A DNA stretch of 32,022 nt, taken from positions 1 to 32,022 of the forward strand of contig UQPI01000023.1 in NCBI GenBank assembly GCA_900542945.1, in the 5' to 3' direction. This document shows positions 7,433-14,622 of this stretch, one piece after another. This DNA comes from an uncultured Collinsella sp. (lineage in GTDB: Bacteria > Actinomycetota > Coriobacteriia > Coriobacteriales > Coriobacteriaceae). Position numbers and translations under genes: made by a program. Numbering within the stretch: the first letter of the stretch is position 1; each line of letters opens with the position of its first letter. A model generated the notes under the pieces. The model ran no database searches and had not been told where the DNA came from. It saw only the letters and a program-made list of their open reading frames with translations.

Positions 7433-8005
7433 ATGTCTCAGAACACTACCGCCGCCCAGCCCCGCACCGTCCAGACCGCCGACCGCGGCAAACTCGATGT
7501 CCGCACCCTCGTCCTGCTCGCCATCCTGCTCGCCGCCGGCTTCATTCTCAACTTCACCGTCGGCAAGGCAATCTCGGGCATCTCGGGGGGCATGATCAGC
7601 CCCGAGTTCATCATCTCGGCCTTCTGCCTCACCATCCTGGTCGTTCGCCCCAACATCGGCCAGGCGCTCGTCATTGGCCTCATCTCGGCTGCCGTGATCC
7701 AGATCACCACCACTTCGCCGTTCGTCGATTTTGCCGCCGAGGGCATCGCCGCCATGCTCATGGCCGTCATCGTCAACGCTGCTGCCAAGGACGGACAGGT
7801 CAAGTCTGCCGTCGCCATCGTCGCAACGTTCGTGACCACCTTTGTCTCGGGCGTCATCTTCATGGTCATCAAGATGGCCATGCTCGGCGTGGTGGGCGAG
7901 CTCGCCGCCGCCATGCTGCCCGTCGTCGCCATGACCGCCGTGTTTAACGCCATTCTGGTCGGTGCCCTCTACCTGCCCATCCAGAAGGCCCTGAAGCTCA
8001 GCTAA
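7433..8005 (+). CDS. ECF transporter S component, likely tryptophan-specific
   Basis: A 190-residue integral membrane protein with about five or six hydrophobic segments, beginning after a polar N-terminus at TLVLLAILLAAGFILNF. This matches substrate-binding S components of energy-coupling-factor importers. ATG 7433 is preceded by CGAAAGGA; an upstream in-frame TTG at 7403 lacks a site. The gene is followed by the ecfA and ecfT genes, making a dedicated group I-type ECF transporter. The family gives no substrate by itself. The upstream Trp attenuator makes tryptophan, or possibly a tryptophan precursor such as indole or anthranilate derivatives, the best guess. Confidence 0.85.
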   Translation: MSQNTTAAQPRTVQTADRGKLDVRTLVLLAILLAAGFILNFTVGKAISGISGGMISPEFIISAFCLTILVVRPNIGQALVIGLISAAVIQITTTSPFVDFAAEGIAAMLMAVIVNAAAKDGQVKSAVAIVATFVTTFVSGVIFMVIKMAMLGVVGELAAAMLPVVAMTAVFNAILVGALYLPIQKALKLS

Positions 8006-8011
8006 CCCGCT

Positions 8012-8115
8012 CGGGGCTTTACGAGCCACCCCATCTTGGCGTTCATTCGTCGCTCGCGTACCCAAGTACGCTTCGCTCCCCTTTCGCGCCAACCTGGGGC
8101 CCCTCGTAAAGCCGT
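8012..8115 (+). repeat. Structured intergenic element, copy 3 (after the ECF S gene)
   Basis: Starts 6 nt after the S-gene stop. Nested stems: GGCTTTACGAG (8015-8025) with CTCGTAAAGCC (8103-8113), CCCCA with TGGGG (8029-8033, 8095-8099), TTGGCG with CGCCAA (8036-8041, 8087-8092), and an apical hairpin GCGTAC-CCAA-GTACGC. The inner part shares GTTCATTCGTCGCTCGCGTAC-type sequence with copy 1 (quoted from 8041 on), while the outer stem is entirely different but still paired. Lacks the leading GTTACGCGG hairpin of the other two copies. Confidence 0.75.
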
Positions 8116-8159
8116 CTCCGCACTCCACCAACAAAGACTGTCCCAAACGACTAGCTCTT

Positions 8160-8199
8160 GGGGACGTTCTTAAACGACTAGTCATTAAAGAACGTCCCC
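8160..8199 (+). repeat. 12-bp inverted repeat just before the ecfA ribosome site
   Basis: GGGGACGTTCTT (8160-8171) and AAGAACGTCCCC (8188-8199) are perfect inverted arms around a 16-nt loop that itself holds the palindrome GACTAGTC. AAACGACTAG occurs both in the loop (8172-8181) and just upstream (8145-8154). The ecfA Shine-Dalgarno GAAAGG begins 9 nt after the stem. No T-run follows, so it is not a standard terminator; it may tune the S versus A/T expression ratio or be a mobile palindromic repeat. Confidence 0.7.
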
Positions 8200-8219
8200 G
8201 ATGACTATGAAAGGTATCC

Positions 8220-9971
8220 ATGGAAACGATCATCAACGTCGACGATGTCTCGTTCTCCTATGGCACGCAGACCGAGCAGGCGCTCAGCCACATCTCACTC
8301 AGCGTGAACAAGGGAGATTTCATCGGCATTATCGGGCCCTCGGGCGCCGGCAAGTCCACGCTTGCCGCCTGCCTGTCGGGCGCCGTGCCCCACCACTACA
8401 CCGGCACGTTCTTTGGGTCCGTCATGGTTGACGGCCACGACACCTGCGAGGTCTCGTTGACCGACGTGTCGCAAATCGTCGGCAGCGTGCTGCAGGATAT
8501 CGACACGCAGATGGTCGCCTCGGTCGTCGAGGACGAGATACTCTTTGGCCTCGAGAACTTTGGCGTTCCCCACGACCAGATCGAGCAGCGCGTGAGCGAA
8601 ACGCTCGAGACCGTCGGCATCAGCGACCTGCGCGACCGCGAGATCGCCACCCTCTCGGGCGGACAGAAGCAAAAGGTAGCCATCGCCGCCATCCTCGCCA
8701 TGCGTCCGCGCGTCTTGGTTCTCGACGAGCCCACCGCGGCACTCGACCCCGCCAGCTCCACGTTGGTCTTCGAGACGCTGCGTGAGGCAAACCGCGCACT
8801 TGGAATTACCATCGTCGTCGTTGAGCAAAAGGTCGCCCTGCTCTCGGAGTACTGCAACCGCGTGCTCGTGCTCAACCAGGGCGAAATCGCGCTGCAGGGC
8901 GAGCCACACGAGGTTTTCGGGCATACCGACGAGCTCCGTGCCATCGGCGTCGACTGCCCTCGCGTCACGCGTATCTTCAATAGCCTCGAGGCCGATGGCC
9001 TGGTAAGCGGTACCCCTTGCTTGGATGTCGATGAGGCCGAGCGCCTGATTTCGGGCATTGTCGACCCCGCACACGCGGCCAGCGAAGCCCAGGCGCCCGC
9101 CGGCTCCCCGCATGCACCGTCGTTGCGCCCGCACGCCAAGGACGCCGAGCCCGTGCTCACCTTCGATCACGTTGAGTTTGCCTATCCCAATGGCGGCGCC
9201 GCCGTACACGACCTCAACCTGACCCTCTATCCCGGCGAGCTCGTGGGCATCGTCGGCCAGAACGGTGCCGGCAAGACCACGCTCACCAAGCTGCTCACAG
9301 GCCTGCTTAAGCCCGCCTCGGGCAGCGTGCGCGTTACGGGGCTGGACACCGCAGCCGTTCCCACGAGCCGCATCGCACGCGAGGTCGCGACCCTCTTCCA
9401 AAACCCCGACCGCCAGATCTGCAAGGACACCGTGCTCGACGAGGTCGCCTTTGGCCTGGAGCTTGGCGGCATGGACCGCGCCGAGGCTCTGCGTCGCGCC
9501 CAGCTCGTCATCGACCGCTTTGGCTTGCCGGCCGACGAGGCGCCCTTCTCGCTCTCGCGCGGTCAGCGCCAGATGGTGGCGCTTGCCTCCGTCGTAGTGG
9601 TTGAGCCCAAGATCGTCGTGCTCGACGAGCCCACGAGCGGCCTTGATTACCGCGAGTGCATGACCGTCATGGAAACGGTGCGCACCATGGCCGAGCGCGG
9701 TTGCGCCGTTATCATGGTCTGCCACGATATGGAAGTTGTCTCGGATTTTGCCGAGCGCATTGTGGTAATGGCCGACGGTCGCATCCTCGACCGCGGCCGC
9801 ACGCACGAGCTATTCTCGAACATCGATCTCATGCGGCGTGCCTACGTGGAGCCTCCCCAGGTTATTGAACTCTCGCGCCGTCTGGCATCTTCCGTCTCGC
9901 CCGCTTTTGCGCAGGTGAGTGAGGTCACCGATATCGTTCGCATTACCAAGGAGATGGTCCACCGTGGTTAA
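8220..9971 (+). CDS. Fused ECF transporter ATPase (two ABC domains)
   Basis: A 583-residue protein containing both ATPase subunits of an ECF importer in one chain. Domain 1 has Walker A GPSGAGKST near residues 39-47, signature LSGGQ and Walker B VLVLDEP. Domain 2, beginning near residue 305 after a Pro/Ala-rich linker, has Walker A GQNGAGKTT, a variant signature LSRGQ and Walker B IVVLDEP. Fused A1-A2 proteins are known in actinobacterial ECF systems. It binds the cytoplasmic coupling helices of EcfT and powers import through the S component encoded upstream. ATG 8220 follows GAAAGG at 8 nt. The ecfT start overlaps its last codons, so the two are translationally coupled. Confidence 0.93.
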   Translation: METIINVDDVSFSYGTQTEQALSHISLSVNKGDFIGIIGPSGAGKSTLAACLSGAVPHHYTGTFFGSVMVDGHDTCEVSLTDVSQIVGSVLQDIDTQMVASVVEDEILFGLENFGVPHDQIEQRVSETLETVGISDLRDREIATLSGGQKQKVAIAAILAMRPRVLVLDEPTAALDPASSTLVFETLREANRALGITIVVVEQKVALLSEYCNRVLVLNQGEIALQGEPHEVFGHTDELRAIGVDCPRVTRIFNSLEADGLVSGTPCLDVDEAERLISGIVDPAHAASEAQAPAGSPHAPSLRPHAKDAEPVLTFDHVEFAYPNGGAAVHDLNLTLYPGELVGIVGQNGAGKTTLTKLLTGLLKPASGSVRVTGLDTAAVPTSRIAREVATLFQNPDRQICKDTVLDEVAFGLELGGMDRAEALRRAQLVIDRFGLPADEAPFSLSRGQRQMVALASVVVVEPKIVVLDEPTSGLDYRECMTVMETVRTMAERGCAVIMVCHDMEVVSDFAERIVVMADGRILDRGRTHELFSNIDLMRRAYVEPPQVIELSRRLASSVSPAFAQVSEVTDIVRITKEMVHRG

Positions 9972-10710
9972 CGTCATCGACTACATGCCGGGCGATACGC
10001 TACTGCATCGTTTGAACCCCGTCGTCAAACTGGGCCTCGCCGCCGCCATCATCGTCGGCATCTTCTTGTCCGACACCTACGTGGCGCTGCTGGGCTTTTT
10101 GGCACTCACCCTTGCGCTGGGTGCCTATGCCGGCGTCGTCGACCGTCTGTTCTCGTTGCTCAAGTTGCTGATTCCGCTCGCGCTTATCATGCTGGTGCTC
10201 CAGCTAGCCTTTATGCGCGATGGCAACGTGGTGTGGGGCTTTATCACCGACACGGGCCTCATCACGGGATCGAAGGCCTGCCTGCGCCTGCTGGGCGTGG
10301 CGTTACCACTCATCCTCATGCTCATGGTGACCAAGCTCAACGACCTTGCCAACGCCTGCGTCGAGGTGCTGCACGTGCCGTATCGCTATGCCTTCACCTT
10401 TACCACGGCGCTACGCTTTGTGCCGGTGTTTGGTCAGGAGATGAACGCCATCATGGAAGCGCAGACCGCACGCGGCGTCGAGTACGACACCAAGAACCCC
10501 ATCAAGAAGCTTAAGCTCATGCTGCCACTGTGCGTGCCACTGCTCATCTCGAGCGTGGGCAAGACCGATGCCACAGCCTTGGCGGCAGAACAGCGCGGCT
10601 TCTATCTGCGTACACGCGCCAGCTCGTACAAGCGCTACCCCATCAAGGGCCTGGACATCGCCGTGCTCATCGTCAGCATCGCCCTCATCGCCATCGGCTT
10701 CCTGTTCTAG
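9964..10710 (+). CDS. ecfT: ECF transporter transmembrane component EcfT
   Basis: A 248-residue membrane scaffold of the ECF importer (CbiQ/EcfT family), linking the ATPase to the S component. Hydrophobic segments occur near the N-terminus (LGLAAAIIVGIFLSD, YVALLGFLALTLAL), then LLKLLIPLALIMLVLQ, LLGVALPLILMLMV and a last one at the C-terminus (IAVLIVSIALIAIGFLF). The coupling-helix region contains the Ala-Arg-Gly style motifs QTARGVEYD and AAEQRGFYLRTRA, which contact the ATPases. GTG 9964 is chosen because AAGGAG lies 9 nt upstream and it overlaps the ecfA stop by 8 nt. The gene ends the operon before a bidirectional terminator. Confidence 0.92.
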   Translation: MVNVIDYMPGDTLLHRLNPVVKLGLAAAIIVGIFLSDTYVALLGFLALTLALGAYAGVVDRLFSLLKLLIPLALIMLVLQLAFMRDGNVVWGFITDTGLITGSKACLRLLGVALPLILMLMVTKLNDLANACVEVLHVPYRYAFTFTTALRFVPVFGQEMNAIMEAQTARGVEYDTKNPIKKLKLMLPLCVPLLISSVGKTDATALAAEQRGFYLRTRASSYKRYPIKGLDIAVLIVSIALIAIGFLF

Positions 10711-10739
10711 TTCACCACCGACAGCAACCACCCAACGCA

Positions 10740-10776
10740 AAAGGCCTCGGCTCGCACCAAACGAGCCGAGGCCTTT
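10740..10776. terminator. Bidirectional terminator between ecfT and the racemase
   Basis: AAAGGCCTCGGCTCG (10740-10754) pairs with CGAGCCGAGGCCTTT (10762-10776) around a 7-nt loop. A/T ends on both sides let it serve ecfT on the plus strand and the convergent racemase gene on the minus strand. Confidence 0.9.
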
Positions 10777-10836
10777 ACTGTTTCACCAGATAAAATCTAC
10801 CAAAATTAACCTGTCCCTTTTTTGGCAGGTCGGAAG

Positions 10837-11583
10837 CTAGAGGCGGTAGGGAGCGCCGCTGCGGATGATGGATTCGCGCACCAGGACATCCATGGCATCG
10901 AGGGTGATCTCGGGCATCTCTCGATACTTCTGCAGCACCGATAGCTCGGTGCAGGCCAGAATGACACGGTCGCAGCCGCTACGGGCGAACTCCCACATCA
11001 CGCGGTCGAACTTATCCATATCGGGCTCACGTCCGGCCTTCACATCATCGTAGATAAGCGACATCACATCGTTCTGACGTTTCTCGCTGGGATAGACGAC
11101 CTCAACACCCGCAGCCTCGCATTCGCGGCCGTAGACGCCTGCGCCCACGGTACCGTCGGTGCCCATGATGCCGATCTTGCGCACCGGCTCGGCCGGCATG
11201 CTCAGGTTTGGATCGAACTCGCACTCCCCCATCACCGCGCCGGCCAGAGCATAGCGCACCGACTCGCGCGGCATGTGGATAATCGGCACCTTCGTAAACG
11301 ACTGGATCTGGTCGTAGAAGTAGTGTGACGTGTTGCAGGGAATCGCTATGTGCGCGCAGCCCAGCGACTCGAGTGCCTGGGCACACTCCTTCATGGTCGC
11401 CAGCAGCTCGGTATGCTCACCGGTCTTGATGGCCAGCGTGCGGTCGGGCATGGTCGACTTGGAAAGCACCACCATGTCGATATGCTCCTGGTCGCACGTA
11501 GCCGCCGTATGGCGTACTACCTGGTCGTAGTAATACGACGTGGCCTCGGCGCCCATGCCGCCGATAACTCCCAGCTTTTCCAT
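10837..11583 (-). CDS. Aspartate/glutamate racemase family protein, likely aspartate racemase
   Basis: A 249-residue cofactor-independent amino-acid racemase. The two catalytic cysteines sit in CNTSHYFY (C83) and ACTEL (C211); the N-terminus LGVIGGMGAEAT is typical of aspartate racemases. The start ATG 11583 follows AAGGAGG by 5 nt. The gene lies 84 nt downstream of an ATP-grasp ligase that resembles D-aspartate ligase. In Enterococcus faecium, aspartate racemase and D-aspartate ligase genes are neighbours and make the D-Asp cross-bridge of peptidoglycan. I infer the same partnership here; glutamate racemase activity is less likely given the sequence but not excluded. Confidence 0.88.
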   Translation of the reverse strand: MEKLGVIGGMGAEATSYYYDQVVRHTAATCDQEHIDMVVLSKSTMPDRTLAIKTGEHTELLATMKECAQALESLGCAHIAIPCNTSHYFYDQIQSFTKVPIIHMPRESVRYALAGAVMGECEFDPNLSMPAEPVRKIGIMGTDGTVGAGVYGRECEAAGVEVVYPSEKRQNDVMSLIYDDVKAGREPDMDKFDRVMWEFARSGCDRVILACTELSVLQKYREMPEITLDAMDVLVRESIIRSGAPYRL

Positions 11584-11667
11584 CGCCGCCTCCTTGGTGA
11601 CGCCCACGCAATTGCGCGTATCATACCCGCGCCCGCCCAATACATACCGGACGGGCGCCACGCTCGT

Positions 11668-12924
11668 CTACTTGTAATACGTCTTGAACAGCTTATAGTG
11701 ACGCAGCTTGGTGTGCCACATGCGCAACCAGCGGTTAAAGACAAAGTCTCCCTTCATAAACGAGGGATCGGCGCCCTTGCCCTCCTTGGCAAGACGATGT
11801 ACCTTCGCGCGCAGCTCGGGAGCCTTGACGTACTTGTCGACGACGCCCATGGGAACGACCATCCACAGCGCCTCGTCCTGCGCCGTCACAAACTCCGGCT
11901 CAAACGGGCGATTGAACACATACTCGTCCACCACGTACTTGGCAACGTTAAAGCCGCTGTTGGTTACGTAGTAGTTGCTGCGGCCCTGACGGGTGTTGAA
12001 GTCAAAGAACTTAAACGAGCCATCGCGCTCGTCATACTTGACGTCAAAGTTGGAATAACCCACAAAGTGAAGGTCCTCGAGCAGCTTGCGCACGCCACTC
12101 ATAAGCTCATCATTGGGCTCGGTGATGATGCAGGCGTGATTACCGACGCCATGGGGCTGATGCTCCTCGAGCAGCACGTGACCCAAGCACATCATGCGAA
12201 CCTTGCCGTTGCGATCGGAATAGCTGGTAAGCACACGCATGTACTCGTCGTTGCCGGGCACGCGATCCTGCAAAATCAGGTCATCGGTGTAGCCACTGGC
12301 ATAGGAATCGCGGATAACCTGCTCCAGCTCGGCGCGGTCGGCAATCTCATAAGCCTTCTTCTGACCCTCGAACTCATGCTGCCACCACATGATGCCGTCG
12401 GAAGGCTTCAGGATCATCGGGTAGGGGAAGTCAATCTGGTCGAGCACCTCGGCAGGCGCCTCTCCTTGCGCGTTGAGCATCTGCGCAGTAAAGGTAAACG
12501 TATGCGGATAGGGCACACCGTGCTTCTCGCACAGCTCGTAGAAGATCTCCTTCTTCTGGCACTGCTCAAGCATGCTATAGGGCGCGTAAGGCGCAACGAT
12601 GTTATCCGCCAGCTCGTTGGCATCCTTGGCCTGAGCCACCAGGGCAACATAGTTATCGCCGCAGCCCATCAGGACAATCGTCTTGTCGGCATGTGCCCGA
12701 GCGATACCGTTGACGGTCTTAAGCATCACGGGCATAGTGTCGATATCCACGTTAGGCGTGTAGTCGATAATCTGGCTGCGATACGCAGGGCCCGTCTGAT
12801 ACTTGCCAAAGACCAGGCTCTTGACCTGATACTCCTCGTAGAAGGCGCGCGCCACCGAATACGCGTTGATGTCGCCGCCGAGCAGCACGGGAATAAACTC
12901 GCGCTCTGTAAACTGCAATGCCAT
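11668..12924 (-). CDS. ATP-grasp ligase, D-aspartate ligase (Asl)-like
   Basis: A 418-residue ATP-grasp enzyme resembling the E. faecium D-aspartate ligase that adds D-Asp to the peptidoglycan precursor. Shared features by eye are the N-terminus FIPVLLGGDINAYSVARAF, the stretch VRMMCLGHVLLEE and the metal-binding region FKFFDFNTRQGRSNYY near residue 325. The central domain carries MILKPSDGI, the usual ATP-grasp lysine strand. ATG 12924 follows ATAGGAAG. A promoter (12981-13010) lies 57 nt upstream, and the racemase gene follows on the same strand. The exact amino acid it ligates (D-Asp or L-Asp) depends on the species' cross-bridge and cannot be read from sequence. Confidence 0.82.
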   Translation of the reverse strand: MALQFTEREFIPVLLGGDINAYSVARAFYEEYQVKSLVFGKYQTGPAYRSQIIDYTPNVDIDTMPVMLKTVNGIARAHADKTIVLMGCGDNYVALVAQAKDANELADNIVAPYAPYSMLEQCQKKEIFYELCEKHGVPYPHTFTFTAQMLNAQGEAPAEVLDQIDFPYPMILKPSDGIMWWQHEFEGQKKAYEIADRAELEQVIRDSYASGYTDDLILQDRVPGNDEYMRVLTSYSDRNGKVRMMCLGHVLLEEHQPHGVGNHACIITEPNDELMSGVRKLLEDLHFVGYSNFDVKYDERDGSFKFFDFNTRQGRSNYYVTNSGFNVAKYVVDEYVFNRPFEPEFVTAQDEALWMVVPMGVVDKYVKAPELRAKVHRLAKEGKGADPSFMKGDFVFNRWLRMWHTKLRHYKLFKTYYK

Positions 12925-12980
12925 GGAAACTTCCTATCATGAACTGCCCACACGACGGGCGGTCTTTGTGCAACTGATTT

Positions 12981-13010
12981 ATTCTAGCGTGCCGAGCCGC
13001 CGGCACCCAA
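12981..13010 (-). promoter_or_regulatory. Promoter of the ligase-racemase unit
   Basis: On the minus strand: -35 TTGGGT (13010-13005), 18-bp spacer, -10 TAGAAT (12986-12981), 57 bp before the ATG. Confidence 0.55.
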
Positions 13011-13144
13011 AGCTCCACCGTATCTATGGCAAACGAGGCGAAACAGCCTGGCAACTCCCCCGACACCCATGCCGGGCATTGACGTCGCCAAGTCTCATTT
13101 CTTGCCGCCGATTGCATCTTTCCCCACGTGAGGCGACTTTTGAT

Positions 13145-13304
13145 AAACAAAAACCCTCTCGGACAGGGTTCCGTAACGTTAAAGTTGAACTCTATGGTTT
13201 CTCAACAATTCACTATAACTGCAGGTCAAAGCCAAAGCCTCAAGTTCAACTTGACCCTTTAGAACCTTTAAGGTTCAAGTTGAGGTCGAAAGCAGTAGTA
13301 GAAT
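13145..13304. promoter_or_regulatory. Divergent intergenic region with repeated CTTGA/TCAAG dyads
   Basis: The 422-bp gap between the ligase (minus) and the hydrolase gene (plus) has no gene I can support. It holds a short minus-strand hairpin with T-run (AACCCT/AGGGTT, 13152-13170), and three related motifs: AAGTTGAACT (13182-13191), CCTCAAGTTCAACTTGACC (13238-13256) and GGTTCAAGTTGAGG (13272-13285). CAACTTGA (13248-13255) and TCAAGTTG (13275-13282) are inverted repeats enclosing AACCTTTAAGGTT. A TAGAAT at 13299-13304 could be the hydrolase -10 box. The dyads resemble MerR-family operators, including the SoxR site, but no such regulator is encoded in the window. Confidence 0.4.
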
Positions 13305-13346
13305 ACACCTCGACCAATAACCTACGATTGATTGCAGAGGGACTGG

Positions 13347-14480
13347 ATGCAGCATTCGAACCATCGCACCGCAGCGCTCATCGCGTCGAAGCCGGCTCGT
13401 ATCATCACGAACGCCGCGCTCGCCGTCGCGCTGACGGCCACGCCGATGCTCTCCCCCGTCGCGGCCTATGCCGCCTCGCAGGCAACGCAGGATCAGCTTT
13501 CCGCCGCCCAGAAAAAAATCGAGGACGCTACGAGCGCCTACAACGACGCCCGAACCAAGCTCGAGGGTCTGCAAAAGCAGATCGACTCCAATGAAGCGAA
13601 CATCGATAAGATTGAGGCCGAGCTACCCGAGCAGCAGGCCAAGGCAAGCTCCGCCATGCGCGATCTGTATAAGTACCAGAAGGGCACCAGCCCCATCGTG
13701 AGCTTCCTGGTGAACACGCAGAGCTTGGGTGACTTTATCACCACCTGCAAATACACCAACCAGATTACGAGCTCGAGCGTCGACGAGATCGAAGAGCTTA
13801 ACAAGATGCAGACCGAGCTCGAGCAGAACAAAACCGAGCTCGAGCAGGCCAAATCTCAGCTCGAGGGCGAGCAAAAGAATGCCGAGGACGCGCTGGCCCA
13901 GGCACAGCAGCTCCGCAGCGAGGCGCAGGCAAAGGCTGAGCAGGAAAATGCCGCCGAACTGGCTAAGCTCGAGGCCGACAAAGCCGCTGCCGCCGAGAAG
14001 ATCTCGGGTACCGGCGTGAGTGGCAATAACTCCAACAGTCAGGCCACCAACTCCAACATCACCATCGACACCACGGTGAACAACTCCAACAGCGGCAATT
14101 CCGATTACGACTCATTCATTAACGAGTGGACGAGCCGCATCGACAACTACCTCGCCGGTTCCCCCATGGCAGGCCAGGGCTATAACTTTGCCGTCGCCGC
14201 CTGGAATACCGGCGTCGATCCCCGTTGGTCCCCCGCCATCGCCTGCATCGAGAGCAGCAAAGGCCTCTATTGCGCCGGCTCCTATAACGCCTGGGGCTGG
14301 AGTGCCCGCGGCGGTGGTTGGCGTAGCTTTGGCAGCTGGAGCGAGGGTGTCTCCGCCCACGTTGCCTACCTGGGCGCCAACTATGGCTCCACGCTTACCC
14401 CGGCAGCCGCCAAGAAGTACTGCCCGCCCACGTGGCAGGACTGGTACAACAAGGTCGCCAATCAAATGAACCGTATTTAA
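13347..14480 (+). CDS. Secreted coiled-coil protein with lysozyme-like C-terminal domain
   Basis: A 377-residue exported protein, probably a peptidoglycan hydrolase of the PcsB/CwlO-like layout. After a signal peptide (about residues 1-42, ending AAYAAS), residues 45-220 are long coiled coil rich in Gln, Glu, Lys and Ala, then an Asn/Ser/Thr linker. The last 110 residues form a compact domain with VDPRWSPAIACIESSKG and NAWGW, reminiscent of lysozyme/transglycosylase-like folds, where the Glu of ACIESS would be catalytic. ATG 13347 follows GAGGGA; an upstream TTG at 13332 has no site. A decayed copy of the gene's 3' end lies at 16054-16134. Substrate and exact bond cleaved are unknown. Confidence 0.82.
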   Translation: MQHSNHRTAALIASKPARIITNAALAVALTATPMLSPVAAYAASQATQDQLSAAQKKIEDATSAYNDARTKLEGLQKQIDSNEANIDKIEAELPEQQAKASSAMRDLYKYQKGTSPIVSFLVNTQSLGDFITTCKYTNQITSSSVDEIEELNKMQTELEQNKTELEQAKSQLEGEQKNAEDALAQAQQLRSEAQAKAEQENAAELAKLEADKAAAAEKISGTGVSGNNSNSQATNSNITIDTTVNNSNSGNSDYDSFINEWTSRIDNYLAGSPMAGQGYNFAVAAWNTGVDPRWSPAIACIESSKGLYCAGSYNAWGWSARGGGWRSFGSWSEGVSAHVAYLGANYGSTLTPAAAKKYCPPTWQDWYNKVANQMNRI

Positions 14481-14490
14481 GTGCAACTGC

Positions 14491-14520
14491 AAAGGGGCCC
14501 CAAACGGGACCCCTTTTCTT
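14491..14520 (+). terminator. Intrinsic terminator of the hydrolase gene
   Basis: AAAGGGG (14491-14497) pairs with CCCCTTT (14510-14516), with an inner CCC/GGG, followed by TCTTT. A diverged duplicate is at 16145-16170. Confidence 0.85.
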
Positions 14521-14622
14521 TGGCCTTGCTAGACCAGAATTGGCATGCAGGCATAAGTGAGTGTTGGAAAAGTCGCTTGAGACTGAAACCCCTTCCGAAG
14601 GCAAGGTGATCCCACCACAACG

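Noticed and set aside
8295..9806. Minus-strand frame of 503 codons over the fused ATPase
   Set aside because: Antisense shadow; the plus strand shows both Walker A and signature motifs and operon coupling.
11350..12942. Long plus-strand frame of 530 codons over the ligase and racemase genes
   Set aside because: It lies antisense to two well-recognised proteins, its translation is of low complexity with no domain, and such mirror frames are common in high-G+C DNA.
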